Under the pieces are notes generated by a model that was given only the letters and a program-made list of their open reading frames with translations, was not told where the DNA came from and made no database searches. A program made the translations under genes and the position numbers. From Calditrichia bacterium (GTDB lineage Bacteria; Calditrichota; Calditrichia; JAJRVZ01), in contig DAOWAQ010000022.1 of assembly GCA_030634505.1 (NCBI GenBank), positions 1 through 12,339 on the forward strand: a stretch of 12,339 nucleotides of DNA. Direction: 5' to 3'. This document shows, piece after piece, positions 1 to 7,152 of the stretch (positions are counted from its first letter, which is position 1; each line of letters starts with the position of its first letter).

Positions 1-1670
1 AGTGAATGCATTTGTGCTTGATTTAAAACTTCACCTGATTTAATTGCGTTTTTACAGGAAAATGCCGCTGCCAGTTTTTCGTAAGGATCAAACTCTTTAA
101 GAGGATTTTCTTTGTAATAATCAATGATGTCTAAAATTATCTGCCCTTCCCTGCCAACCTTAACATCTACAGGAATAGCATCAATAATCATTGTATTACC
201 GCTGAATTCCCTGACATTGAAACCAATTTTATTGAGTAATTCAGATATATTTTTGATGATCATTAAATCTTCAACAGCCAAGGTTAAAGAGTGTGGGAAC
301 AGCAGTTGCTGACCGTAGACTTTTTCTCCATTTTTAAATGTATTCAATATTTTTTCATAAAGTATTCTTTCATGCGCTACATGCTGATCAATGATAACAA
401 CGCCACTTTTAATTTCTGAAAAAATATACCTTTTGTGAACTTGCCAGAATCTTACCTCAATATCATCCTGAAAATTTGTATTTTGATCCTGTCCTGAATC
501 CGTATCTACGTTATTATTAGGATTAACATAAGCCAGACTTAATTGATTGCTGGTATCCCTCGAAATGAATTTACTGCGGTGTCTTAATTCTTCGGCAATT
601 TCATTTTTACTTGAAATTTTACTGCTAATTACAGATTCACTTTCATCATAGGTATGCGATAAATCCGGAATCACATTTGCTTCATTCAATGTTTTTCTAA
701 TTGAACTTAGGAAGAAATAGTAAAGACTTTTCTCATTCGAAAATCTTACTTCCATTTTACTGGGGTGAACATTTACATCCGCTATTTTAGGATCCATTTC
801 GAGAAACAAACAAAAAGTTGGGAATTCTCCGGAGGAAATTGAATTTCCAAAGCCTTGAAAAATAGCATGATTAAGAGCTTTGTCCTGGATAGGTCTTCCG
901 TTAAGGAATATATATTGATTGCCCCGTGATCTGCGAATATGGTCCGGTTTTGAAATAAATCCCGAAAGTTCAATTCCCCCAAGGCTTTCATTTACTTTTA
1001 AAAGTTCCGGGAACAATTCCTTGCCAAATACTTCCCTGGCTCTTTCTTCGATTCCACCATTTTTTAATTCAAATAATTTTTCATTATTACTAATTACTTC
1101 AAATTCAATATTAGGATAACATAAAAAGAATTTTTTTAGAACCTTTATAATTTGCTGAATTTCAGCAGCATCACTTTTTAAAAAATTTCTTCTGGCAGGG
1201 GTATTAAAAAATAGATTTTTAACGGAAATATTGGTACCGACAGGCGCTGCAGATTTTGATTCCTTAGCAACATTTCCACCTTCTAATCTTAAAACAGATG
1301 CAAGACTGTCATCTTTTCTTTTACTTTTTATTTCTACCTGGGAAACCGATGCAATACTTGGAAGTGCTTCACCCCTAAATCCCAATGTATCTATAGCTTC
1401 GAGGTCCTGAATGGTTTCTATTTTGCTTGTAGCGTGCCGCTTAAAAGCCAGGTGCAAATCCTCTTCCGACATTCCTTCCCCATTATCCACAACCTGTATT
1501 AACTCTTTTCCGCTTTGGCTCAATACAATCGAGATTTTCGTCGCATTAGCATCGATGGCATTTTCTATCAGTTCTTTAATGGCTGACGCCGGGCGATCAA
1601 CAACTTCACCTGCGGCAATTTTATTTGAAAGGGCTGAAGATAAAACCTTTATTTTATTCTGATTTATTAT
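1..1670 (-). CDS. mutL: DNA mismatch repair protein MutL (3' end off window, ATA start)
   Basis: MutL couples mismatch recognition by MutS to strand incision. About 556 residues are present. The N-terminal GHKL ATPase is complete: KIAAGEVVDRP, the KELIEN motif (E33 and N37, matching E. coli E29 and N33), DNGEGM, and DTLGFRGEALPS, followed by the transducer region with FFNTPARRNFLK. The C-terminal dimerisation/nuclease domain carries DQHVAHERILYE, a form of the DQHA-x2-E-x4-E endonuclease motif with Val for Ala, then CKNAIKSGE. The gene leaves the window at about QMHSL, so an estimated 50 residues with the last metal-binding motif are missing. No ATG, GTG or TTG lies between the in-frame TGA at 1683-1685 and the first conserved motif. 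The likely start is ATA at 1668-1670 or 1665-1667, behind an AGGAG ribosome binding site. Identity is certain; the start is inferred. Confidence 0.95.
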   Translation of the reverse strand, partial: MINQNKIKVLSSALSNKIAAGEVVDRPASAIKELIENAIDANATKISIVLSQSGKELIQVVDNGEGMSEEDLHLAFKRHATSKIETIQDLEAIDTLGFRGEALPSIASVSQVEIKSKRKDDSLASVLRLEGGNVAKESKSAAPVGTNISVKNLFFNTPARRNFLKSDAAEIQQIIKVLKKFFLCYPNIEFEVISNNEKLFELKNGGIEERAREVFGKELFPELLKVNESLGGIELSGFISKPDHIRRSRGNQYIFLNGRPIQDKALNHAIFQGFGNSISSGEFPTFCLFLEMDPKIADVNVHPSKMEVRFSNEKSLYYFFLSSIRKTLNEANVIPDLSHTYDESESVISSKISSKNEIAEELRHRSKFISRDTSNQLSLAYVNPNNNVDTDSGQDQNTNFQDDIEVRFWQVHKRYIFSEIKSGVVIIDQHVAHERILYEKILNTFKNGEKVYGQQLLFPHSLTLAVEDLMIIKNISELLNKIGFNVREFSGNTMIIDAIPVDVKVGREGQIILDIIDYYKENPLKEFDPYEKLAAAFSCKNAIKSGEVLNQAQMHS

Positions 1671-1674
1671 TTTT

Positions 1675-1681
1675 CTCTCCT
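1675..1681 (-). promoter_or_regulatory. Ribosome binding site that points to the ATA start of mutL
   Basis: The minus strand reads AGGAGAG here. The AGGAG core is 6 bases from the first ATA (1670) and 9 from the second (1667), normal spacing for a real start. It supports initiation at ATA rather than at a distant start, because an in-frame TGA lies just upstream at 1683-1685. Confidence 0.6.
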
Positions 1682-1846
1682 GTCAAAAGTGATGGTCATA
1701 ATATAATAAAAACAGGTAAATAAATATAATGATTATATAAATTTCAAGGAAGAGTTTAAAATTAGAGGATTGTTTACAACAGACTATTCCCAAATAACCA
1801 GTATAATTTTTGTAATTCTATTAGCTTTCTTTTCAATATTTATAAA
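1682..1846. other. Intergenic gap between the NhaD-like gene and mutL
   Basis: This 165-base AT-rich gap lies downstream of the transporter gene and upstream of mutL. It should hold the mutL promoter and any transporter terminator. I see TATATT/TATTAT-like hexamers near 1696-1710 on the minus strand but no convincing -35 partner, and no GC-rich hairpin with a T-run. No coding potential was seen. Confidence 0.4.
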
Positions 1847-3313
1847 TTATGAAAAAATCAAAGTTTGCAATAAAAACAATGGTATTAATATTGGAATTGA
1901 ATATTTAATCATGTAGCCAAAGAAACTTGGCATGTTAATTCCTGATTCTTCCGCAATAGATTTAACCATAAAATTCGGAGCATTACCTATATACGTATTG
2001 GCCCCCATAAAAACCGCGCCCAAGGAAATTCCTGTTAATAATGATATGAAAGAAGGATATTGTGCTTCAATTGTTCCGGCTGCAAAGGCAGTTCTAATCA
2101 TATCTTCACTAAGTCCTAATTTCCCTAAAGCAGTATTGAAAAATGTAAGATATGTTGGAGCATTATCCAAAAAACTTGAAAGGATTCCTGTAACCCAGAA
2201 AAAATCATTTGGAGTTTCAACAAATTTAATTAATATTGCTAATGCACCTTTTTCACCGGCTTTTAAAATAGCTAAGGCAGGAATGATCGTCATAAATATT
2301 CCCGCAAATAAATAAGCTACCTCCTTTATTGGGAACCAGGTAAATTCATTTGCAGCACGTGTTGCTTTTGAAGTAAGTCTTAAAGACAATATTCCCATTA
2401 GTATTATCCAAAAATCACGAACCCAATTTTGCAAAGGAACATGTATCCCGAAAACGGATATTTCAGGTAAATGCACCATACCACTAAAAAGAACTCCAAC
2501 GACTACCCCTAATAACAGAAGAAAATTAAATGCACCTTCAATTCTAATGGGTTCTTTTTCAGTTGTAGTGTCTGGTTTAATACCTTCCTGTCGATACAAA
2601 TAACTATCCCAAATATATAAAAGAATCAACAAAACAAATACACAGAATATCATATTAGGAAACAGGCTTAAGGTCCAAAAGAAGCTGACGCCATGTAAAA
2701 ATCCAAGAAATAATGGCGGATCGCCTAATGGAGTTAATGATCCTCCAATATTTGCCACAAGAAATATAAAAAATACTATTAAATGCACTTTATGTTTTCT
2801 ATCCTGGTTTGCTTTTAAAATAGGTCTGATCATGATCATTGCTGCGCCGGTTGTTCCTACCCATGAAGCAAGCATAGTTCCAATAAATATAATAAGCACG
2901 TTAACAATTGGTGTACCTCTCATTGTACCCTTAATATGTATGCCGCCTGCAATTGTATAAAGACCCCATAAAAGTATTATAAACGGAAAATAATCAAGCA
3001 AATAGATATGTAATATTTCATGAAATGCCTGTCCTTGATAGATAAATAAAAAAGGTGCAGCAAAAATCAATGCCCAGGCAGCCGAAATCTTGGGGAAATG
3101 ATGATGCCAAAAATGCGGAGCAACTAGAGGAAATACGGCAATGGATAGTAAAATTCCTACAAAAGGTATCGCACTCCATAATGGTAATTCACTTCCCAAA
3201 TCATGTGTTTCTCCAGTTTCAGTTGCATATATTTCTGAAAATGAGAAAATAACCGGCAGAATTAAAATGATTAATACCGTAATTATTGGAATAAAATTTT
3301 TCCTTTTATCCAT
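1847..3313 (-). CDS. NhaD-like Na+/H+ antiporter of the ArsB/NhaD/CitMHS superfamily
   Basis: This is a polytopic inner-membrane ion transporter of 488 residues with about a dozen hydrophobic segments. The N-terminus (residues 7-30, ending SEIYA) resembles a signal peptide, as in many members of this family. Both signature loops of the two-fold repeated ion-transporter fold are present: TTGAAMIMIRP (154-164) with SLTPLGDPP (192-200) in the first half, and DNAPTYL with GNAPN in the second. A His-rich stretch, HFWHHHF, lies at 67-73. I chose the ATG at 3313 because GGGAG lies 7 bases upstream; the ATG at 3340 has no ribosome binding site. Annotated relatives are usually called sodium:proton antiporters. 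The substrate cannot be read from sequence, and arsenite export is a possible alternative given the arsenate reductase gene 241 bases upstream. Confidence 0.82.
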   Translation of the reverse strand: MDKRKNFIPIITVLIILILPVIFSFSEIYATETGETHDLGSELPLWSAIPFVGILLSIAVFPLVAPHFWHHHFPKISAAWALIFAAPFLFIYQGQAFHEILHIYLLDYFPFIILLWGLYTIAGGIHIKGTMRGTPIVNVLIIFIGTMLASWVGTTGAAMIMIRPILKANQDRKHKVHLIVFFIFLVANIGGSLTPLGDPPLFLGFLHGVSFFWTLSLFPNMIFCVFVLLILLYIWDSYLYRQEGIKPDTTTEKEPIRIEGAFNFLLLLGVVVGVLFSGMVHLPEISVFGIHVPLQNWVRDFWIILMGILSLRLTSKATRAANEFTWFPIKEVAYLFAGIFMTIIPALAILKAGEKGALAILIKFVETPNDFFWVTGILSSFLDNAPTYLTFFNTALGKLGLSEDMIRTAFAAGTIEAQYPSFISLLTGISLGAVFMGANTYIGNAPNFMVKSIAEESGINMPSFFGYMIKYSIPILIPLFLLQTLIFS

Positions 3314-3554
3314 GTTGCTGCTCCCTGTTGATTTAATCATGAGAATTTAATATTAATAGTATATCTAATTTATCGTGTTTTTATATAAATTCTTAAAAAC
3401 AATTATTCTTGGTATTTTTTTATAATTATGATGAATTAATTTAATAAATCTTAATAAATAAAAGTAATTTTTATATAGAAATATAATTTATAATGATATT
3501 AAATAAATAAGGAGGAAAAGTAATATAAAGACTTAGAATTCTAATATTTTGTTT
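3314..3554. other. AT-rich intergenic region between arsC and the antiporter gene
   Basis: This 241-base region is very poor in G+C and probably holds the antiporter promoter. It contains two near-identical adjacent 10-mers, TTAATAAATC and TTAATAAATA (3441-3460), and a perfect 12-bp palindrome TTAGAATTCTAA (3533-3544) just past arsC. A GGAGG on the plus strand at 3511-3515 has no start codon or ORF behind it. I see no ArsR-type operator and no clear -35/-10 pair. Confidence 0.4.
3321..3325 (-). promoter_or_regulatory. Ribosome binding site deciding the antiporter start
   Basis: GGGAG on the minus strand is separated by the 7 bases CAGCAAC from the ATG at 3313. The in-frame ATG at 3340 has only AT-rich sequence before it, so the shorter protein starting MDKRKNF is preferred. 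Confidence 0.6.
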
Positions 3555-3974
3555 TTAACCTAATTTATATCCATCCGCAAAATCTGTTAACCATTCTTTG
3601 ATATTATCCCGAACAGTACGAAAAACTTCCATTTTTTCTTGTTCAGTACCTTTTATTATTGCAGGATCTTCAATACTTTTATGTATTTTTGTAAAGCTGC
3701 CCTGAAAATCTGGACATTTTTCTCTTGCTTCATCACAAACAGTAATGACATAGTCAAATCGATCATGATAAAATTTATTAACGGATTTTGATTCATTACC
3801 AGAAATATCAATTCCGAGTTCTAACATTACTTTTACTGCCATGGGGTGTATAGGCTTGGTTTTTATACCAGCGCTTAATACTTCAACCCTGTTAAAAGTA
3901 ATTCTTTTTAAAAATTCTTGAGCCATTTGGCTCCTTGCCGAGTTTCCATTACAAAGAATCAAAATTCGCTTCAT
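3555..3974 (-). CDS. arsC: Arsenate reductase, thioredoxin-coupled low-molecular-weight phosphatase type
   Basis: This cytoplasmic enzyme reduces arsenate to arsenite using a Cys relay re-reduced by thioredoxin. The protein has 139 residues, the normal size for the Staphylococcus pI258 ArsC class. The N-terminal CX5R loop is C8-NGNSA-R14. The two resolving cysteines are C80 and C87 in CDEAREKCP, and the catalytic Asp is D103 in EDPA. The second loop cysteine (Cys15 of pI258, not in the relay) is alanine here. All three redox cysteines are present, which favours arsenate reductase over tyrosine phosphatase. I chose the ATG at 3974, which starts MKRILILC as in the family; an in-frame TTG at 3995 would add seven atypical residues. 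A GGAG lies about 11 bases upstream. No arsR, acr3 or arsB is visible, but the next gene downstream is an ArsB-superfamily transporter. Confidence 0.88.
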   Translation of the reverse strand: MKRILILCNGNSARSQMAQEFLKRITFNRVEVLSAGIKTKPIHPMAVKVMLELGIDISGNESKSVNKFYHDRFDYVITVCDEAREKCPDFQGSFTKIHKSIEDPAIIKGTEQEKMEVFRTVRDNIKEWLTDFADGYKLG

Positions 3975-4072
3975 AAAAACCCATTCTCCACACAATTAAA
4001 TAAAGTTTAATTAGTTATTTTAATCTAACCTTGTAAATTTAAGAGTTTATTAACTTTAAATAAATACTTTTA
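3975..4072. other. Short intergenic gap between the kinase gene and arsC
   Basis: These 98 AT-rich bases follow the kinase stop and precede arsC, both on the minus strand. I see no GC-rich terminator hairpin and no strong promoter, so read-through from the kinase gene into arsC is possible but not shown. Confidence 0.35.
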
Positions 4073-6880
4073 TTAATTTTCTTCGATCAAAGCTTTAATT
4101 ATTCCGAGTAATTTATCAATATTAAATGGTTTTGGTAAGAATCCGTTAGCTCCGTTTGCCATTAAACTTTCTGTTACTTTTTGTTTACTATATCCACTTG
4201 TTATTATTATTTTTGCTTTGCCATTAATTTCACGTATCTTTTCAAACACTTCTTTTCCGGACATTCCGGGCATTATGATATCAAGGATTATTAAACCAAT
4301 CGTTTGTTCATTTTTTTTGTATAACTCCAACCCTTCAAAACCATCTTTTGCTAATATCACATCATAATTTTGTTCAATTAATACATCATTTAACAGATCG
4401 CGGATAATTACTTCATCATCTACAACAAGTATTTGATGCTTTTCTTTGAAATTTATTATAGGTTGCTCTATTGCACTTTCATCATCCGAAATTTTTTGGA
4501 TGAAACTTTTAGAAGGTTCCCCGACATAAGGCAGATAAATATAAAAATTTGAGCCTTTATCTAATGTGCTGTCAACTAAAAGATAACCTTTATGGTTTTT
4601 AACAATATTATATGTCACTGAAAGTCCTAAGCCTGCACTTTCTCCTGATGGTTTTGTTGTAAAAAACGGATCAAATATTCTTTGGTGCAATTCAGGTGGG
4701 ATTCCTATCCCGGAATCAGAGATAGTAATTTTTACATAATTTTTCGCTGGGGGATTATATGTATGTAAAATATCGTCACTTTTAGCTATGACAATTTCTG
4801 TCTTGAAATTTATTTTTCCTTTATCTTTAATAGCATCATTTGCATTTAAAGCTATATTTAAAATAACCTGATGAATCTGCGAAATATCCCCTGCAATAAG
4901 TGGCTCATTACAAACTTCCTTATCCATTTCAATATCATCATGAACGGTATGTTCTAATATATCTAATACATAATTAATACAATTGTTGACGTCAATTTTT
5001 TGATTTCGCTTTTTTTCTGATCTCGAAAGTCCTATTAACTTAGATGTAAAAGTTGATGCTTTTTGAATAGTATCTTCAATTCGCTCAACAAAAGTAATTT
5101 CTTTTGATTCCTTATTTAAGATAGATTTTAAACTTGAATTATATACATTCAATTCATTGAGAATTTTATTAAAATCATAAGCCATACCTGCTGCAAGGGT
5201 TCCAATACTTTCCATTTTTTGAGATTCGAATAATTGCTCTTCCAATTTTTTCGTTTCAGTTATATCTAAACCAAATCCCAAAATCAATTTTTTATCATTG
5301 CTTAAATAATCATTCACAATCCAGGACCAACGTATTATCCTTTTTGCACCGTTTTTAGAAATTAATTCAAAATCATCATACTTAGAATTATCTTCTAAAG
5401 CATCTTTCTGAATTATTGAAGAAATATGATCTTCAAATGATTTAATGTTTGAAATTAGTTTAGTAAGTATTCCTTTATTATTAAATAATTCATTGCGATC
5501 ATAACCGGTAATATTTTCGGCCAAAGAGTTCCACATAATAATTTCTTTATTCTCATTGATTGCAATTATCAGGAATGGAGCATTTTCAACAATTTGTTCT
5601 GAAAACGAAGTTTGATATTTTAATTTTTCTTTAAGATTTATTTGATGCGTAATATCTTGAATAATACCTTCAAATAAAACAGAACCATCCTGATTATCAA
5701 CAATACGGCTATTTTCTAAAATATTGATAATCTCACCATTTTTTTTCTTTAATACCGACTCATAATTATGAACAGCTTTTTCCTTTTTAATTTTTTCAAT
5801 AAATTTTTGTCGATCTGATTTTGAGGTATAAAGTTCAGTAAATAAATTAATTTCTTTTATTTCATCTAATGAATCAAAACCAACAATTTTTAAAAAAGCC
5901 GGATTTGCATAAATAATCTGACCGTCTTCTGTAGATTGATAAATGCCATTTATAGCATCATTTATCAATCTACTAAATTGATTTATAGAATTTTCATACT
6001 GACTATATACAATTTTATACTGAAGATGAAATGAAAAATATTTTGAAATGAAAAATATTTCTTGTCTTAACTTATTAATATTTTCTATAGCTTTGTGAAA
6101 ATTAAAAATTATGCATCCGTAAAGAACATTATTAATAAAAACCGGTACGACTATCAGACTGTAATAATGTTTTCCTGTTTTATCACTTGTGATATCAGTT
6201 TTTACATTACCATTTTTCTTGAACATTATTAATTCTTGATTTTTTTCCAATATTTTTAACAAAGAATCAATATCTATTTCAGGATAATAATCATTTATCT
6301 TACTAAAATTATGCTTCTCTACAAATTTTTCATATAAAATCACATTAAACTTTTTAAATCTTGGCAAAATAAAAAATTGATATTCATTTGCTCCGGCAAA
6401 TCCAGAGATTAATGAAAGTACTTTATTATTATATGTTTCAATAGGTAGTTTATTAATACTTATACTTAGAATATTTTCCTGAAGTCTTAGAAGAGGTGAA
6501 ATTGATTCCGCCCCTTTGATTGAATTTTCCAACAACTGGTTCTTTAAAATTGCATTTTCAATCAAAATTGGTAATGTAGTTAATTCTCCTTTTTGATGAA
6601 AAGTTAAGTTTTTCGAAATAGAATCGATTGAGATTTCTTCCGGACAATGATTATAGTTCAATAATACAGGTATATTCTTAAAATTATTTTCAATGAACAC
6701 AATAGTATCAAAAGTAATCTCATTAACAAATAATATGGACAAATCAGCATCGTTCTTATCAGAGATATTATTTTCATCAATAATAAAAATACTATGACCC
6801 TGTTTTTCTAAAAATTCTTTAATTCCAAGAAAATGTTCCTTATAATAAGGAATAAGAGAGATTGTGATTTTTTCATCCAT
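4073..6880 (-). CDS. Hybrid PAS sensor histidine kinase with C-terminal receiver; phosphoacceptor His replaced by Tyr
   Basis: This 935-residue protein has no evident transmembrane segment, so it is probably cytoplasmic. Domain order: a degenerate receiver-like region (about 1-115), a GAF-like region (about 130-290), PAS 1 (about 303-415), PAS 2 (about 425-545, ending DITETKKLEEQL), a HisKA-like dimerisation helix (553-625), an HATPase_c domain (about 655-785) and a receiver (815-933). The ATPase is intact: N-box N675/N679 with NANDA, G1 DSGIGIP (722-728), FDPFFTTK, and G2 AGLGLS. The receiver is intact: D821/D822, phosphoacceptor D867 (LDIIMP), T894 and K917. The H-box, normally GGIAHDFNN, reads AGMAYDFNK, so the histidine is Tyr568 (codon TAT, 5177-5179). 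A 17-bp tandem repeat covers codons 274-285. No ribosome binding site precedes the ATG. No separate response regulator is nearby, so the pathway is unknown. Confidence 0.9.
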   Translation of the reverse strand: MDEKITISLIPYYKEHFLGIKEFLEKQGHSIFIIDENNISDKNDADLSILFVNEITFDTIVFIENNFKNIPVLLNYNHCPEEISIDSISKNLTFHQKGELTTLPILIENAILKNQLLENSIKGAESISPLLRLQENILSISINKLPIETYNNKVLSLISGFAGANEYQFFILPRFKKFNVILYEKFVEKHNFSKINDYYPEIDIDSLLKILEKNQELIMFKKNGNVKTDITSDKTGKHYYSLIVVPVFINNVLYGCIIFNFHKAIENINKLRQEIFFISKYFSFHLQYKIVYSQYENSINQFSRLINDAINGIYQSTEDGQIIYANPAFLKIVGFDSLDEIKEINLFTELYTSKSDRQKFIEKIKKEKAVHNYESVLKKKNGEIINILENSRIVDNQDGSVLFEGIIQDITHQINLKEKLKYQTSFSEQIVENAPFLIIAINENKEIIMWNSLAENITGYDRNELFNNKGILTKLISNIKSFEDHISSIIQKDALEDNSKYDDFELISKNGAKRIIRWSWIVNDYLSNDKKLILGFGLDITETKKLEEQLFESQKMESIGTLAAGMAYDFNKILNELNVYNSSLKSILNKESKEITFVERIEDTIQKASTFTSKLIGLSRSEKKRNQKIDVNNCINYVLDILEHTVHDDIEMDKEVCNEPLIAGDISQIHQVILNIALNANDAIKDKGKINFKTEIVIAKSDDILHTYNPPAKNYVKITISDSGIGIPPELHQRIFDPFFTTKPSGESAGLGLSVTYNIVKNHKGYLLVDSTLDKGSNFYIYLPYVGEPSKSFIQKISDDESAIEQPIINFKEKHQILVVDDEVIIRDLLNDVLIEQNYDVILAKDGFEGLELYKKNEQTIGLIILDIIMPGMSGKEVFEKIREINGKAKIIITSGYSKQKVTESLMANGANGFLPKPFNIDKLLGIIKALIEEN
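6027..6060. repeat. Perfect 17-bp tandem duplication inside the kinase gene
   Basis: The plus-strand unit TGAAATGAAAAATATTT occurs twice back to back (6027-6043 and 6044-6060) with no mismatch. Seventeen is not a multiple of three, so the copies are translated in different frames (IFFIS, then KYFSFH, residues 275-285). Removing one copy gives E-I-F-F-I-S-S-S-V followed by TAA, ending the protein at about residue 282, before both PAS domains. Confidence 0.85.
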
Positions 6881-7152
6881 AGATAGTATTAAATGCTATT
6901 TACCCACCAGAATGTAAGATTTTTTCAAATATTAATCAATAAACAAGCTTCAACATTTATCTTCGGACAAAGATAGAATAAATGAAATACGATATTGCTT
7001 ACAGATAAAATTTAGTAAAATATCGGCTACTATTATAAATTCATAATTGATATTTTTAACTTTTGGTTGAAAATTCTGCATTGATTGAATAACTTATTAC
7101 AAATAATGTAGTTATTTGTATATTCATATTTCTGACAAATACACCTTGCTAA
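6881..7152. other. Divergent intergenic region between the kinase gene and the HicB-like gene
   Basis: This 272-base AT-rich region must hold the promoters of both divergent genes. The clear element is the inverted repeat at 7098-7120. Weak sigma70-like candidates on the plus strand are TTGAAA (7067-7072) with TAACTT, and TTGATT (7081-7086) with TAATGT, each with 17-base spacing but poor -10 matches. No small ORF with a ribosome binding site was seen. Confidence 0.4.
7098..7120. repeat. Inverted repeat upstream of the HicB-like gene, possible operator
   Basis: TACAAATAA (7098-7106), spacer TGTAG, and TTATTTGTA (7112-7120) form perfect 9-bp arms. The repeat ends 32 bases before the ATG at 7153, where an operator for autoregulation would be expected. 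The arms are too A+T-rich for a strong terminator. The function is inferred from position and symmetry only. Confidence 0.55.

Noticed and set aside
1932..2315. Open frame on the plus strand opposite the antiporter gene (127 codons)
   Set aside because: It is a shadow of a clearly conserved membrane protein gene on the other strand, with no ribosome binding site and no recognisable product.
3511..3515. Strong plus-strand GGAGG ribosome-binding-like sequence
   Set aside because: It is followed by TAATATAAAG and a stop-rich stretch with no start codon or ORF, so it is probably chance.
3533..3544. Perfect palindrome TTAGAATTCTAA just after arsC
   Set aside because: It has no loop and is only 12 bp of AT-rich sequence around an EcoRI site; too weak for a terminator and without operator context.
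6882..6899. Small inverted repeat ATAG...CTAT next to the kinase start
   Set aside because: Only 4-bp arms in AT-rich DNA, expected by chance.
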